DNA from: Salipiger pallidus
Lineage (GTDB): Bacteria; Pseudomonadota; Alphaproteobacteria; Rhodobacterales; Rhodobacteraceae
Direction: 5' to 3'
Length of the DNA: 64,000 nucleotides
NCBI RefSeq assembly: GCF_014643635.1
Contig: NZ_BMJV01000013.1
Coordinates: forward strand, 1-64,000
The translations under genes were made by a program, and so were the position numbers. Shown one piece after another: positions 1-8,167 of the stretch. The notes beneath the pieces were generated by a model that worked only from the letters and a program-made list of their open reading frames with translations, made no database searches and was not told the DNA's origin. Positions within the stretch are counted from its first letter, which is position 1. Each line of letters starts with the position of its first letter.

Positions 1-1
1 C

Positions 2-265
2 GAGCGCGGCGTGAAACTCATCGGGGCCACCTCGCATTACGTCACCGCCGACCTCGACGAAGGCCCGATCATCGAACAGGACACGGTGCGCGTCACCCAC
101 GCGCAGTCCCCCGAAGACTACGTCTCGCTGGGCCGCGACGTCGAGGCTCAGGTGCTGGCCCGCGCGATCCACGCGCATATCCATCGCCGGGTTTTCCTCA
201 ACGGCAACAAGACGGTGGTCTTCCCCGCCTCCCCGGGCAGCTACGCCTCCGAGCGCATGGGCTGA
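2..265 (+). CDS. purU: Formyltetrahydrofolate deformylase, C-terminal part (cut by window edge)
   Basis: PurU hydrolyses 10-formyl-tetrahydrofolate to formate and tetrahydrofolate in the cytoplasm, balancing the one-carbon pool. Only the last 87 residues are present; the gene enters the window already in frame. They carry the conserved end of the formyltransferase fold: [15 protein letters not shown], then [11 protein letters not shown], a [12 protein letters not shown] helix, and the terminal NGNKTVVF motif typical of PurU. The N-terminal ACT domain and the catalytic Asn/His/Asp lie upstream of the window. A hairpin at 382-421 probably ends the transcript. One-carbon relevance to the demethylase-like operon downstream is only an inference from proximity. 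Confidence 0.93.
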   Translation, partial: ERGVKLIGATSHYVTADLDEGPIIEQDTVRVTHAQSPEDYVSLGRDVEAQVLARAIHAHIHRRVFLNGNKTVVFPASPGSYASERMG

Positions 266-381
266 CCAGCCCTTGGCCAAATCCGTTGAAGGAAAGGATT
301 TGGCTCACCTTGTATCCGCACAGATTCCGGTGGCCTGCTGCCCGTGGCCAAGGTCCTGCAGTGCGTATTTGACAAGAGAAG

Positions 382-421
382 AAACAAGGGGTGCGCGCCA
401 TCAAGACCGCGCCCCTTGTTT
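382..421 (+). terminator. Strong hairpin downstream of purU, likely terminator
   Basis: A 10-bp perfect inverted repeat (AAACAAGGGG at 382-391, CCCCTTGTTT at 412-421) encloses a GC-rich loop. The right arm runs into a T-rich stretch and directly into a copy of the dispersed ATATTTGAGGTCAAAGG element. It lies 116 bp after the purU stop, so termination of purU is plausible; the T tract is weak. Confidence 0.5.
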
Positions 422-479
422 CCTTTGACCTCAAATATCCCGGGGGAGGCCGCCGAAGGCGGACGGGGGCAGCGCCCCC
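421..479. repeat. Dispersed intergenic element, copy A
   Basis: On the minus strand this reads as three modules: a GGGGGCAGCGCCCCC palindrome (465-479), a small GCC-TTCG-GGC hairpin, then CCCCGGGATATTTGAGGTC followed by AAAGGA. The same module order occurs in the copy near 10138-10196, and the core recurs at 32300-32322. All copies lie between genes, usually just past a stop codon. Confidence 0.7.
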
Positions 480-576
480 ACCCGGGCCGCGCCGAAAGGC
501 GTGGCAGCGCATCTGGGACAGGCTTGACCTGAGGCCGCGCAGGGAGTGTCCTTCGGCAGGACCATGGAGCGATGCA

Positions 577-831
577 GTGCAGGTAACCGAAGAATTCGTG
601 CTCGAAGGCAAGCTCGGCAGCGCCGATCTGAGCCCTTGGCTCTTGCGCCACGCGGGTAAGCTGGGGCTGGCCATTGCCCTGCGTGTGCAAACCGATGAGC
701 GTCTGGAGATGACGCTGAGCGGCGCGCCCGACCTGCTCGATGCCATGGAGATGGGCTGCCTTCTGGGGCCCTATGATATCTGGGTCGATTCGGTTGCACG
801 CATACGATCTGGGTGCCGGAATGGCGGGTAA
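577..831 (+). CDS. Small acylphosphatase-like protein, catalytic arginine apparently lost
   Basis: An 84-residue product from a GTG start placed 7 bases after GGAG (566-569). The order of features follows the acylphosphatase fold: a first strand and loop (FVLEGKLGSADLSPWL) in place of the usual xVxGRVQGVGFRxW, then HAGKLGLAIALR where the family has A-x-x-LGLxGxVR, a D-x-R-x-E-x-x-x-x-G strand, and a final GPYDIWVDSV like GPxxAxVxxV. The arginine of GRVQG that binds phosphate is a lysine and the loop differs, so enzymatic activity is doubtful. It sits alone between purU and the Rieske operon. The frame is open further upstream, but that part translates the intergenic repeat and is unlikely to be protein. 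Family assignment is by pattern only. Confidence 0.5.
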   Translation: MQVTEEFVLEGKLGSADLSPWLLRHAGKLGLAIALRVQTDERLEMTLSGAPDLLDAMEMGCLLGPYDIWVDSVARIRSGCRNGG

Positions 832-970
832 ATAACTCGCCTGATAATCGGGCATTAGGCCCTTTTATTGGGCGTATCGTGGCGCGGCGCCCAAGGCGGC
901 GTTCGGGCTGCGTGGCGCCCCAGCGGAATGCATGATCCGATGCGTCGACTGTTTGACTTGGAGATCCCTC
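832..970 (+). promoter_or_regulatory. Leader/promoter region of the Rieske-ABC operon
   Basis: 139 bp between the small gene and the first operon gene. It contains a short GCCC-TTTTATT-GGGC hairpin (about 859-873) and a GC-rich self-complementary stretch around 879-920, so a structured 5' leader is possible. No known riboswitch could be identified by eye. The operon promoter must lie here or further upstream, but no clear -35/-10 pair stands out. Confidence 0.3.
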
Positions 971-1588
971 TTGCAGACTGACTGGACCCCCGTCGCCCTG
1001 TCGCATGACATCCCCGTCGCCTCGGCCGCGCCCGGGCGGATCGGGGACACGGCACTTGCCATCTGGCGCAGTGCGTCGGGGCGCATCGCCGCGTGGTCGG
1101 ACCGCTGCCCGCATCGTGGTATGAGGCTGTCGCACGGGTACGTGCGGGGCGAGCGACTGTCATGCATCTACCACGGCTGGAGCTACGGCGAGGATGGTGG
1201 CTGCAAGCGCATCCCGGCCCATCCGGACCTGACCCCTCCCGAGAGCATCCGCGTGCCGGTCTTTGCCTGCCGGGAGGCGTCAGGTGTGGTCTGGGTGGCC
1301 GAGGGCCAGCCAGCAGGCGCGCCGCCCGACCTTGCCGGGTTCAGGGGCCTGCGCAGCCTGCACATCGCCGCCGCCACTGGTGCAATCGCTGAGGTCTTCG
1401 GAGGGGATGGCCCCGTGCTGAGGGTCAAACTCGGGCCCGTCGCGGTGATCGCGCTGGTCCAGGCCTTTGGGGATGAGACGATGCTGCACCTCATGGCACC
1501 CGAAAGCTGCGATCTTGCGACGCTCGATGCGCTGTCGGACGCGGCAGAGGCGCTGCGGCGCAACATCGAGGCGGAGGCAACGGCATGA
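971..1588 (+). CDS. Stand-alone Rieske [2Fe-2S] electron-transfer protein
   Basis: A 205-residue soluble protein. Its first half is a Rieske domain with both ligand pairs: CPHRGM (C-x-H, about residues 42-44) and CIYHGWSYG (C-x-x-H, about 62-65). It should pass single electrons to a partner oxygenase. The second half (about 100 residues) has no recognised motif. The TTG start at 971 is chosen because GGAG lies 7 bases upstream; an upstream ATG at 932 has no ribosome site. The gene overlaps the next by 4 bases (ATGA), implying translational coupling with an oxygenase subunit that has no cluster of its own. In the NdmCDE caffeine demethylase the supplementary Rieske domain is fused to the reductase; here it appears to be a separate polypeptide (inference). 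Confidence 0.8.
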   Translation: MQTDWTPVALSHDIPVASAAPGRIGDTALAIWRSASGRIAAWSDRCPHRGMRLSHGYVRGERLSCIYHGWSYGEDGGCKRIPAHPDLTPPESIRVPVFACREASGVVWVAEGQPAGAPPDLAGFRGLRSLHIAAATGAIAEVFGGDGPVLRVKLGPVAVIALVQAFGDETMLHLMAPESCDLATLDALSDAAEALRRNIEAEATA

Positions 1589-2427
1589 GTGTGGGCGCGA
1601 TGAAGGACCAATGGTATCCGGTCGGCCTGATCTCGGGCGTCACCGAAGAGGGGCGGGACAGCCTGCTCCTGGGAGAGCCGATCCGCATCTTCCTTGACGG
1701 CGGCACCCCGGCGGTGACCGGTGAGGGCGAGCGGCCTCTCCCGGTGGAGCTGCGCTATGGCCATGTCTGGACCTGTCCCGGCACACCCACAAGGCCGCTT
1801 TTCGACATCCCCGAAGCGGACCAGCTGGGGCGCCGCCTCGTGGACGTGGGCGTCTGCCGGGTGCGCTGCTCGCCGCTGAGGGCGGTCGAGAACTTCCTCG
1901 ACATCGCGCATTTCCCCTTCGTGCACACGGACATACTCGGGTCCGAGCCGCACACCGAGGTCACCCGCTACGAGGTCGGCATCCGCGAGGATGTGGACGA
2001 GGTCTGGGCCACCAAGGTGCAGTTCTTCCAGCCGCAAGCCGCGAAGTCCGCCGAGGGTGGCATCACGACCGATTACATGTACCGGGTCTGCGCCCCCACC
2101 TGTTCGGTGCTCTACAAGACCTCGCCGCCCATGCCCGGCGAATGGGATGTCATCGCGCTTTTCGTGCAGCCGCTGACGGAAACGCTGTGCGATGTGTGGC
2201 CGTGGATGGCGCTTTACGATGACGACGCGAGCATGACCGACCTCATCCATTTCCAGCAGCTGATCTTCGTGCAGGACCGGTCGGTCCTCGAAAACCAGCT
2301 GCCCGCGCTGCTGCCGCTCGACCCGGGAATGGAGATCCCGACCCGCGCCGATCTTACATCGGTCGCCTACCGGCGCTGGCTGAAACGGAACGGCTTTACC
2401 TATGGCGCGCAACTGGTGGCCGCATGA
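1585..2427 (+). CDS. Rieske-type oxygenase catalytic subunit lacking the Rieske cluster (NdmC-like)
   Basis: 280 residues, about 70 shorter than a normal oxygenase alpha subunit. It starts like the family (MKDQWYPVG) but the region that should hold C-x-H...C-x-x-H has only strands (PIRIFLDGG, RYGHVWTCPG) and no cluster ligands. The mononuclear iron site is intact: ENFLDIAHFPFVHTD around residues 111-125 gives the N-x-x-D-x-x-H-x4-H pattern, with a distal Asp expected near SMTDLIHFQQ. A non-haem iron monooxygenase or demethylase reaction is therefore likely, fed by the Rieske protein encoded just upstream. NdmC of Pseudomonas putida, which removes the N7-methyl of 7-methylxanthine, has this same Rieske-less architecture. 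The substrate is not shown by the sequence. Confidence 0.72.
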   Translation: MSVGAMKDQWYPVGLISGVTEEGRDSLLLGEPIRIFLDGGTPAVTGEGERPLPVELRYGHVWTCPGTPTRPLFDIPEADQLGRRLVDVGVCRVRCSPLRAVENFLDIAHFPFVHTDILGSEPHTEVTRYEVGIREDVDEVWATKVQFFQPQAAKSAEGGITTDYMYRVCAPTCSVLYKTSPPMPGEWDVIALFVQPLTETLCDVWPWMALYDDDASMTDLIHFQQLIFVQDRSVLENQLPALLPLDPGMEIPTRADLTSVAYRRWLKRNGFTYGAQLVAA

Positions 2428-3119
2428 TCCTGTACGACTACATCCTGTCCCCGTCCTGCTACCGTGTGCGTCTGATGGCGGCGCTGCTGGGGGCAGAGAT
2501 GACCTCGCGGCCGGTGGATTTTCATCCCGGGCGCGAACACCTCTCCCCGGAAATGCTGGCGCTGAACCCGGCCGGCACAATCCCGGTCCTGACCGACGGC
2601 AGCCTCACCTTGCGTGACAGCACCGCCATGCTGAGCTACCTGGCCGCAGGCCATGACCCGGAGTGGCTGGGCGAGGACACCCCCGCCATGCGCGCCACGG
2701 TCGCCCAGTGGCTGGCCTTCTCGCAGCGCCTCACGAGCAGCGCCGGGGCTGCGCGCGCCCATGACATGCTGCACGGGCCAGGCGACATCGACGTACTGCG
2801 CCGCGCCGCCACGCTGGCCCTGCGCGAGCTCGAGGCGGCGATTTCCGCCCAGCGGCGTCGCGGGATGATCTTTCTTGCAGGCCCGCGTCCCACCATAGCC
2901 GACATCGCCTGTTTCCCGCATGTGGCACTGGCTCCGGATGGCGGCCTGCCGCTTGATCCGTACCCGTCGATCCGGTTGTGGATGCGGGAGATCCGTGCGC
3001 TCGATGGCTTCATCGAGATGCCCGGCATCCATCGCCTGCACGAACTGAAGCCAGAGCCGGGCCCCATGCCCGACATCCGGCAGACCAGGACCACCAGGGA
3101 CCCGAAACAGAATGCCTGA
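2424..3119 (+). CDS. Glutathione S-transferase family protein (NdmE-like position)
   Basis: 231 residues with an N-terminal thioredoxin-like GST domain (MILYDYILSPSCYRVRL; the SPSCYR motif gives a Ser/Cys active-site region) and a cis-Pro motif NPAGTIPVL followed by LRDSTAMLSYL. The C-terminal helical domain contains GPRPTIADIACFP, the conserved N-capping box and hydrophobic staple. It overlaps the oxygenase gene by 4 bases and the amidohydrolase gene by 8 bases, so the three are one translational unit. In the caffeine demethylase NdmCDE, the GST homologue NdmE acts as a structural subunit rather than as a transferase; a similar role here is inferred from context. A classical detoxifying or maleylacetoacetate isomerase-like role is the alternative. 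Confidence 0.75.
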   Translation: MILYDYILSPSCYRVRLMAALLGAEMTSRPVDFHPGREHLSPEMLALNPAGTIPVLTDGSLTLRDSTAMLSYLAAGHDPEWLGEDTPAMRATVAQWLAFSQRLTSSAGAARAHDMLHGPGDIDVLRRAATLALRELEAAISAQRRRGMIFLAGPRPTIADIACFPHVALAPDGGLPLDPYPSIRLWMREIRALDGFIEMPGIHRLHELKPEPGPMPDIRQTRTTRDPKQNA

Positions 3120-4467
3120 CTACCTGCTGAAGGGCTGCGCCGCCGTCGTCACCGGCAACGAGGTGCTGCGCGACGTGGACCTGCTCACCAGCGGCCCCGC
3201 CATCAAGGCCATCGGCCCGGACCTTGCGCCCGGCGATGCCGAGGTCATCGAAGCAACCGGCTGGTTCGTCTACCCCGGCCTCGTCAACACGCATCACCAT
3301 TTCTTCCAGTGCTTCGTGCGCAACCGCGCCGATCTGGACTGGACCAAGCTGTCGGTGATCGAATGGCTTGACCGGATCTACCCGGTGTTCTCGCGCCTCA
3401 CGGAGGATTGCTTTTACCACTCCTCGGTGACCGCCCTCGCGGAGCTGGCAAAGCATGGCTGCACCACGGCCTATGATCACCAGTATTGCTTTCCGCGTCA
3501 TGCGGGCACCCGCATCGTCGACCGCCAGTTCGAGGCCGCCGAGAAGATCGGCATCCGTTTCCACGCCGGGCGCGGCACCAACACCCTGCCGAAATCCGAA
3601 GGCTCGACCATCCCCGACGAGATGCTCGAGACCACGGACGGCTTCCTTGCCGATTGCGAACGGCTGCTCGACACCTTCCACGACGCGGGCAAGTTCTCGA
3701 TGCGGCAGGTGTCTGTGGCCCCCTGCCAGCCGGTGAACGGCTACCGCGAGACTTTCGTGGAAAGCATGCGGCTGGCCCGCGACAGGGGCGCGATCCTGCA
3801 CACCCATGTGGGCGAGGGCGAATCCGAAGTCATCCGCGCCCGCCATGGCATGCGCACGGTGGATTACCTCGAAGAGATGGGGTTCTGCGGCCCCGACACC
3901 TTCTACGCACATTGCTGGGAGCTGACCGAGGCCGAGCTGGCCCGGATGGCGGCCAGCGGCACCGGCGTGTCGCATTGCCCCGAGCCGGTCTACCTTGTCG
4001 GGGCCGAGGTCACATCCATCCCCGCCATGCAGGCGCTTGGGGTGCGGATCGGCCTCGGCTGTGACGGTGCGGCGAGCAACGACAATTCGAACCTCATGCA
4101 CTGCCTGCATTCGGCCTACATGCTGCAATGCCTTGTCGCGAACACCCGCAGCCACCCGGTGCCCGATCCCGCCGCCTTCCTGCGCTACGGCACCTCCGGG
4201 GGCGCGTCGCTGCTGGGGCGCGGCGACATCGGCCAGCTGGCGCCGGGCATGGCGGCGGATCTCTTTGCCATCGACAGCCGCCGCATGGATTACGTCGGCA
4301 CCCGCCACGATCCCGAAAGCCTCATCCCCCGCGTCGGCATCGGCATGGCCACGGACATGACGATGGCGAACGGGCGCATCGTCTGGCGCGATGGCGAATT
4401 CCCCGGCCTCGACGAGGCGCAGATGGCCGCCGAGGCCGAAGCCACGCTGGCCACCATCGACTTCTGA
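3112..4467 (+). CDS. Amidohydrolase of the TRZ/ATZ, 8-oxoguanine/guanine deaminase-like family
   Basis: 451 residues, full length for this zinc- or iron-dependent deaminase family. The metal site is visible: PGLVNTHHHFFQ (first H-x-H, about residues 60-65), HTHVGEGESE (catalytic His and Glu, about 231-240), YAHCWEL (metal His) and GLGCDGAASNDNSN (metal Asp and following signature), ending with the composite-domain motif G-x-L-x-P-G-M-AADL-x. The family deaminates exocyclic amines of purines and triazines; 8-oxoguanine deaminase is the nearest I can name. Placed between a putative demethylase and a nucleobase-type importer, it probably deaminates a guanine derivative to a xanthine or urate derivative. 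Exact substrate unknown. Confidence 0.8.
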   Translation: MPDYLLKGCAAVVTGNEVLRDVDLLTSGPAIKAIGPDLAPGDAEVIEATGWFVYPGLVNTHHHFFQCFVRNRADLDWTKLSVIEWLDRIYPVFSRLTEDCFYHSSVTALAELAKHGCTTAYDHQYCFPRHAGTRIVDRQFEAAEKIGIRFHAGRGTNTLPKSEGSTIPDEMLETTDGFLADCERLLDTFHDAGKFSMRQVSVAPCQPVNGYRETFVESMRLARDRGAILHTHVGEGESEVIRARHGMRTVDYLEEMGFCGPDTFYAHCWELTEAELARMAASGTGVSHCPEPVYLVGAEVTSIPAMQALGVRIGLGCDGAASNDNSNLMHCLHSAYMLQCLVANTRSHPVPDPAAFLRYGTSGGASLLGRGDIGQLAPGMAADLFAIDSRRMDYVGTRHDPESLIPRVGIGMATDMTMANGRIVWRDGEFPGLDEAQMAAEAEATLATIDF

Positions 4468-4508
4468 ACACAGCCTTCTGAAAAAACATAAATAACAGGG
4501 AGACAGAC

Positions 4509-5594
4509 ATGACAGAGCTCAACCGCCGCAGGTTCCTCCAGACCTCCGCCGCCACCACCCTTGCCGCCGGTGTGCCCGGCCTTGCCGCCGCGCAGGAGAG
4601 CCTAGGCATGGCGATGATCGTACCCTCGCCGGTGGGCGAGGTCGGCTGGTCCCACTCGCTCGCCATCGCCATGGAGAAGGTGCAGGAAGAGCTGGGCGCG
4701 AACCTCACCATCCTCGAGAACATCCCCGAGGGGCCAGACGCGGACCGGATGATGAACCGCCTCGTGTCGGACGGGAACAAGTTCCTGCTGGCGGGCAGCT
4801 TCGGCTACCAGAACGGCGCCATGCAGATCGCCCGCCGCAACCCGGACGTCACCGTGCTGCACGCCTCGGGCTTCATGGTGGCGCCGAACTTCTCGCCCTT
4901 CGCGGCCAAGTATTTCCAGGGCACCTACCAGATGGGCATGGCCGCCGCCGCCCTCTCGAAGACCGGCAAGCTGGGGTCGGTCGCGGCCTTCGCGATCCCC
5001 GAACTCATCACCTCGATCAATGCCTTCACGCTGGGAGCGCAGGCGGTGAACCCCAACATCGAAGTGTCGGTGGTCTGGGTGAACTCGTGGTTCGATCCGG
5101 CGCAGGAACAGGGCGCTGCCAAGGCGCTGCTGTCGCAAGATTGCGACGTTATCTTCTCGAACGCGCAGGACACGCCCTCGGTCATCACCGTCTGCGAAGA
5201 GGCCGGGGCGTATGTGTTCAACCTCAATTCGTCCATGGCCCAGTTCGCGCCGGAGTACTACCTTGGTTGCGTCTCCACCGACTGGTCGCCCTTCTTCCTC
5301 GAAAGCGCCAAGGCGCATCTCGATGGCACGTTCGGGGGCCGCAACGCCTTCCTCGGGGTCGAGGACGGGGTGGTGCAGGTGCTCGACTGGAACCCGGCGA
5401 TCCCCGAGGACGTGAAGGCGCAGATCGACGAGGTGTCCGCCGCCATCGCCGACGGCTCGTTCCACGTCTTCACGGGCCGCATCCTCAAGCAGGACGAGAC
5501 CGTGGGCGTCGAGGATGGCGAGACGCTGACCGACGAGCAGATCGTGTCCATGGACTGGCACGTGGCCGGCGTCACCACGCCGCTGCCGCAATAA
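4509..5594 (+). CDS. BMP-family ABC transporter substrate-binding protein (Tat-exported)
   Basis: 361 residues of the basic membrane protein/PnrA family, which binds nucleosides, purines and related ligands. The N-terminus has a Tat motif (NRRRFLQTS) and hydrophobic stretch ending at AAAQ, so folded export to the periplasm is expected. Family motifs include SPVGEVGWSHSL near the start of the mature protein, the LLAGSFGY strand, and FPFAAKYFQGTYQMG-type hinge residues (here SPFAAKYFQGTYQMGMAA). It begins 41 bases after the deaminase with an AGGGAGA ribosome site and is followed 3 bases later by the ATPase. Together with the next three genes it forms a complete importer. Confidence 0.88.
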   Translation: MTELNRRRFLQTSAATTLAAGVPGLAAAQESLGMAMIVPSPVGEVGWSHSLAIAMEKVQEELGANLTILENIPEGPDADRMMNRLVSDGNKFLLAGSFGYQNGAMQIARRNPDVTVLHASGFMVAPNFSPFAAKYFQGTYQMGMAAAALSKTGKLGSVAAFAIPELITSINAFTLGAQAVNPNIEVSVVWVNSWFDPAQEQGAAKALLSQDCDVIFSNAQDTPSVITVCEEAGAYVFNLNSSMAQFAPEYYLGCVSTDWSPFFLESAKAHLDGTFGGRNAFLGVEDGVVQVLDWNPAIPEDVKAQIDEVSAAIADGSFHVFTGRILKQDETVGVEDGETLTDEQIVSMDWHVAGVTTPLPQ

Positions 5595-5597
5595 GTC

Positions 5598-7106
5598 ATG
5601 ACGCTTCTCTCGCTCAGGGGGCTGAGCAAGACCTACGGGACCGTACGGGCCAACCGCCACATCGACCTTGATGTGGCGCAAGGGTCGATCCACGCCATCC
5701 TGGGCGAGAATGGCGCGGGCAAGTCCACGCTGATGAAGCTGATCTACGGGGTGGAAACGCCCGACGAAGGCACCCTGCACTGGCATGGCAAGCCGCTGTC
5801 CCTCACTTCGCCCAACGAGGCAAGAGCGCAGGGCATCGGTATGGTCTTCCAGCATTTTTCCTTGTTCGAGACGATGCGCGTGGTGGACAACATCTCGCTT
5901 GTCGTGCCGGGAACATCGCGCGCCTTGGCCGCCCGCATCCGCGCGTTGGGCGAAGACTACGGGCTCGAGGTCGACCCGCTGGCTTATGTCCACGCCCTGT
6001 CCGTAGGCGAACGGCAAAGGGTTGAGATCATCCGCTGCCTGATGACCGACCCGAAGCTGCTGATCCTTGACGAGCCGACCTCGGTTCTGCCGCCGCAATC
6101 GGTGGAGCGGCTGTTCATCACGCTGCGGCGGCTGCGGGACCGAGGGGTGTCGATCCTGTTCATCTCGCACAAGCTCGAGGAGATCCGTGCGCTCTGCGAC
6201 CGCGCCACCATCCTGCGCGATGGCACTGTCACCGGCACCGTCGATCCGCGCGACCATGACGCGCGGGCGCTGGCGCAGATGGTGATCGGGCGCGAGATGC
6301 CCCATGTGACACCGCCCGAAGGAAAGGCCCCCGGCAAGGTGCTGCTGGAGCTTGCGGGGCTGGATCACCGCCCCGACGATCCCTTCGCCCAAGCGCTGCA
6401 TGGCATCAGCCTGACCGTGCGCGAGGGCGAGATCGTCGGCATCGCCGGGGTGTCCGGCAACGGGCAGGGCGAGCTGGCGCGGCTTATCTCCGGCGAGACG
6501 CGCCGCCACCCGCAGGCGGGGGCGGAGGTGCTGATGATGGGCAAGCCCGTGGGCCACCTTGGCCCTGCCGCGCGCCGCCGTCTCGGGCTGGCCTTCGTGC
6601 CCGAGGAACGGCTCGGGCGCGGCGCAGTGCCCGAGATGTCGCTGTCGGACAACAGCCTGCTCACCGCGCATGGGCTTGGCCTCGTGCGGCGCGGGTTGAT
6701 CGACCGTGCGGCAGAGCGCCGCCTGACCAACGATATCATCGCCACCTGCGACGTGCGCACCCCCGGCCCGCAGGCTGAGGCTGGAGCGCTGTCGGGGGGC
6801 AACCTTCAGAAATTCATCGTCGGGCGCGAGATCGCGCTGGCCCCGAAACTGCTTTTTGCCTCGCAGCCCACTTGGGGCGTCGACATCGGGGCGGCCACCG
6901 CCATCCGCCGCCGCCTTGCGGACCTCAAGGCAGGCGGCACCGGCATCCTCGTCATCTCGGAAGAGATCGAGGAACTGTTCGAAATCTGCGACCGTCTCCA
7001 CGTCATCCGCGAAGGCTGCCTGTCGCCATCGCTGAAAGTGAGCGAGATTGGTCCCGAGGACGTGGGCCGTTGGATGATCGGCGCGGAAGGGGGAAAGGCC
7101 GCATGA
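5598..7106 (+). CDS. ABC transporter ATP-binding protein, duplicated ATPase (nucleoside/purine type)
   Basis: 502 residues made of two fused nucleotide-binding domains, the layout of sugar- and nucleoside-type importers. Domain 1 has Walker A GENGAGKST (about residue 37), a signature read as LSVGERQRVE, and Walker B LLILDEPTSVL. Domain 2 has a degenerate Walker A region (GVSGNGQGELAR), signature LSGGNLQKF and a relaxed Walker B (LLFASQPTWGVD), the usual asymmetry of this family. It energises uptake with the two downstream permeases. The stop overlaps the start of the first permease (ATGA), indicating coupled translation. Confidence 0.9.
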   Translation: MTLLSLRGLSKTYGTVRANRHIDLDVAQGSIHAILGENGAGKSTLMKLIYGVETPDEGTLHWHGKPLSLTSPNEARAQGIGMVFQHFSLFETMRVVDNISLVVPGTSRALAARIRALGEDYGLEVDPLAYVHALSVGERQRVEIIRCLMTDPKLLILDEPTSVLPPQSVERLFITLRRLRDRGVSILFISHKLEEIRALCDRATILRDGTVTGTVDPRDHDARALAQMVIGREMPHVTPPEGKAPGKVLLELAGLDHRPDDPFAQALHGISLTVREGEIVGIAGVSGNGQGELARLISGETRRHPQAGAEVLMMGKPVGHLGPAARRRLGLAFVPEERLGRGAVPEMSLSDNSLLTAHGLGLVRRGLIDRAAERRLTNDIIATCDVRTPGPQAEAGALSGGNLQKFIVGREIALAPKLLFASQPTWGVDIGAATAIRRRLADLKAGGTGILVISEEIEELFEICDRLHVIREGCLSPSLKVSEIGPEDVGRWMIGAEGGKAA

Positions 7107-8167
7107 TCACTCTTGTTCGCCGAAGCGCCGCGTCGCGCCGCATGGCCGTGGCCGCGCCCGTGGCAGCTCTGCTGGTGACGATCCTGCTCAATCTCGCGCT
7201 CTATACGGTCATGGGCAAGGATCCGCGCGCGGTGTTCTACGCCATGCTGCTCGAGCCGTTCATCTCGTGGCCCTCGTTCTCCGAAGTTCTGCTGAAGATG
7301 ACGCCGTTGCTGCTGATCGCCCAAGGGCTCGCCATCGGGTTCCGTGCCAAGGTCATAAACATCGGCGCCGAAGGGCAGTTTCTGTTGGGGGCGATCTTCG
7401 CCTCGGCGATCCCGGTATGGTATCCGCAGGCCACCGGACCATGGATCTGGCCGTCGATGCTGGTGCTGGGCACTTTGGGGGGCGCGCTCTGGGCGGTGAT
7501 CCCGGCGTTCTGGAGGGTGCGGCTGAATGCGTCGGAAATCCTCGTGACGCTGATGATGAACCTCATCGCGGTGCAGCTTCTGGCATGGCTGCTGGTGGGG
7601 CCGTGGAAAGACCCCATGGGCTTCAATTTCCCGCAGACGGTGATGTTCCAGTGGGACGCGATGCTGCCCACGCTGATCCCCGGCACGCGAGTGAGCGTCG
7701 CGCTGCTGCTGGCCTTTGCCGCCTCTGGCGCAGCCTACCTCTGGATGCAGCGCAGTTTCGGCGGCTACCAGATGGTGGTCGGCGGGCTGGCCCCTCAGGC
7801 GGCGTGCTACGCGGGCTTCAGCCAGGGGCGCGCGGTGTGGCTGTCGCTGCTCATCGGAGGGGCAGCGGCGGGCGTTGCGGGCGCGGCCGAGGTGGCGGGG
7901 CCCATGGGCCAGCTGCAGCGCAGCATCTCGTCGGGCTACGGCTATTCGGCCATCATCGTGGCCTATCTGGGAGGGCTACACCCGGTGGGCATCGTGCTCT
8001 CCTCACTGCTGATCGCCGCGCTGGCGATCGGCGGCGACAATGCCATGGTCTCGGCCGGGTTGCCGGTCTCGGCGGTCGAGGTGTTTCAGGGCACGCTGCT
8101 GGTGGCGTACCTCGCGGCGGTCGTGCTGGTGCGTTACCGGCTGGTGCGCAGTGGGGTGCCGGCATGA
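7103..8167 (+). CDS. ABC transporter permease 1 (BMP/nucleoside type)
   Basis: 354 residues of the BPD_transp_2 family with about eight to ten hydrophobic segments, starting MITLVRRSAASRRMAVAAP. The conserved cytoplasmic loop for ATPase contact is visible around GLAIGFRAKVINIGAEGQFLLGA, the typical FRAxxxNIGxEGQ motif. It overlaps both neighbours by 4 bases. The longer open frame that extends upstream lies inside the ATPase gene and is not used. It pairs with the next permease to form the membrane channel. Confidence 0.9.
   Translation: MITLVRRSAASRRMAVAAPVAALLVTILLNLALYTVMGKDPRAVFYAMLLEPFISWPSFSEVLLKMTPLLLIAQGLAIGFRAKVINIGAEGQFLLGAIFASAIPVWYPQATGPWIWPSMLVLGTLGGALWAVIPAFWRVRLNASEILVTLMMNLIAVQLLAWLLVGPWKDPMGFNFPQTVMFQWDAMLPTLIPGTRVSVALLLAFAASGAAYLWMQRSFGGYQMVVGGLAPQAACYAGFSQGRAVWLSLLIGGAAAGVAGAAEVAGPMGQLQRSISSGYGYSAIIVAYLGGLHPVGIVLSSLLIAALAIGGDNAMVSAGLPVSAVEVFQGTLLVAYLAAVVLVRYRLVRSGVPA

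Noticed and set aside
391-576. N-terminal extension of the acylphosphatase-like gene
   Set aside because: This part translates the dispersed intergenic element and hairpin; a GTG with good ribosome site lies inside.
832-970. Purine or xanthine riboswitch upstream of the Rieske operon
   Set aside because: Attractive given the proposed substrate, but no known aptamer core could be matched by eye; a covariance-model scan (NMT1/xanthine-I, purine, 8-oxoguanine) would decide.
4602-7001. 799-codon open frame on the minus strand antisense to the BMP protein and ATPase genes
   Set aside because: It mirrors codon-position GC bias of two strongly supported genes; its translation is low-complexity His/Arg/Gly-rich and matches no family.
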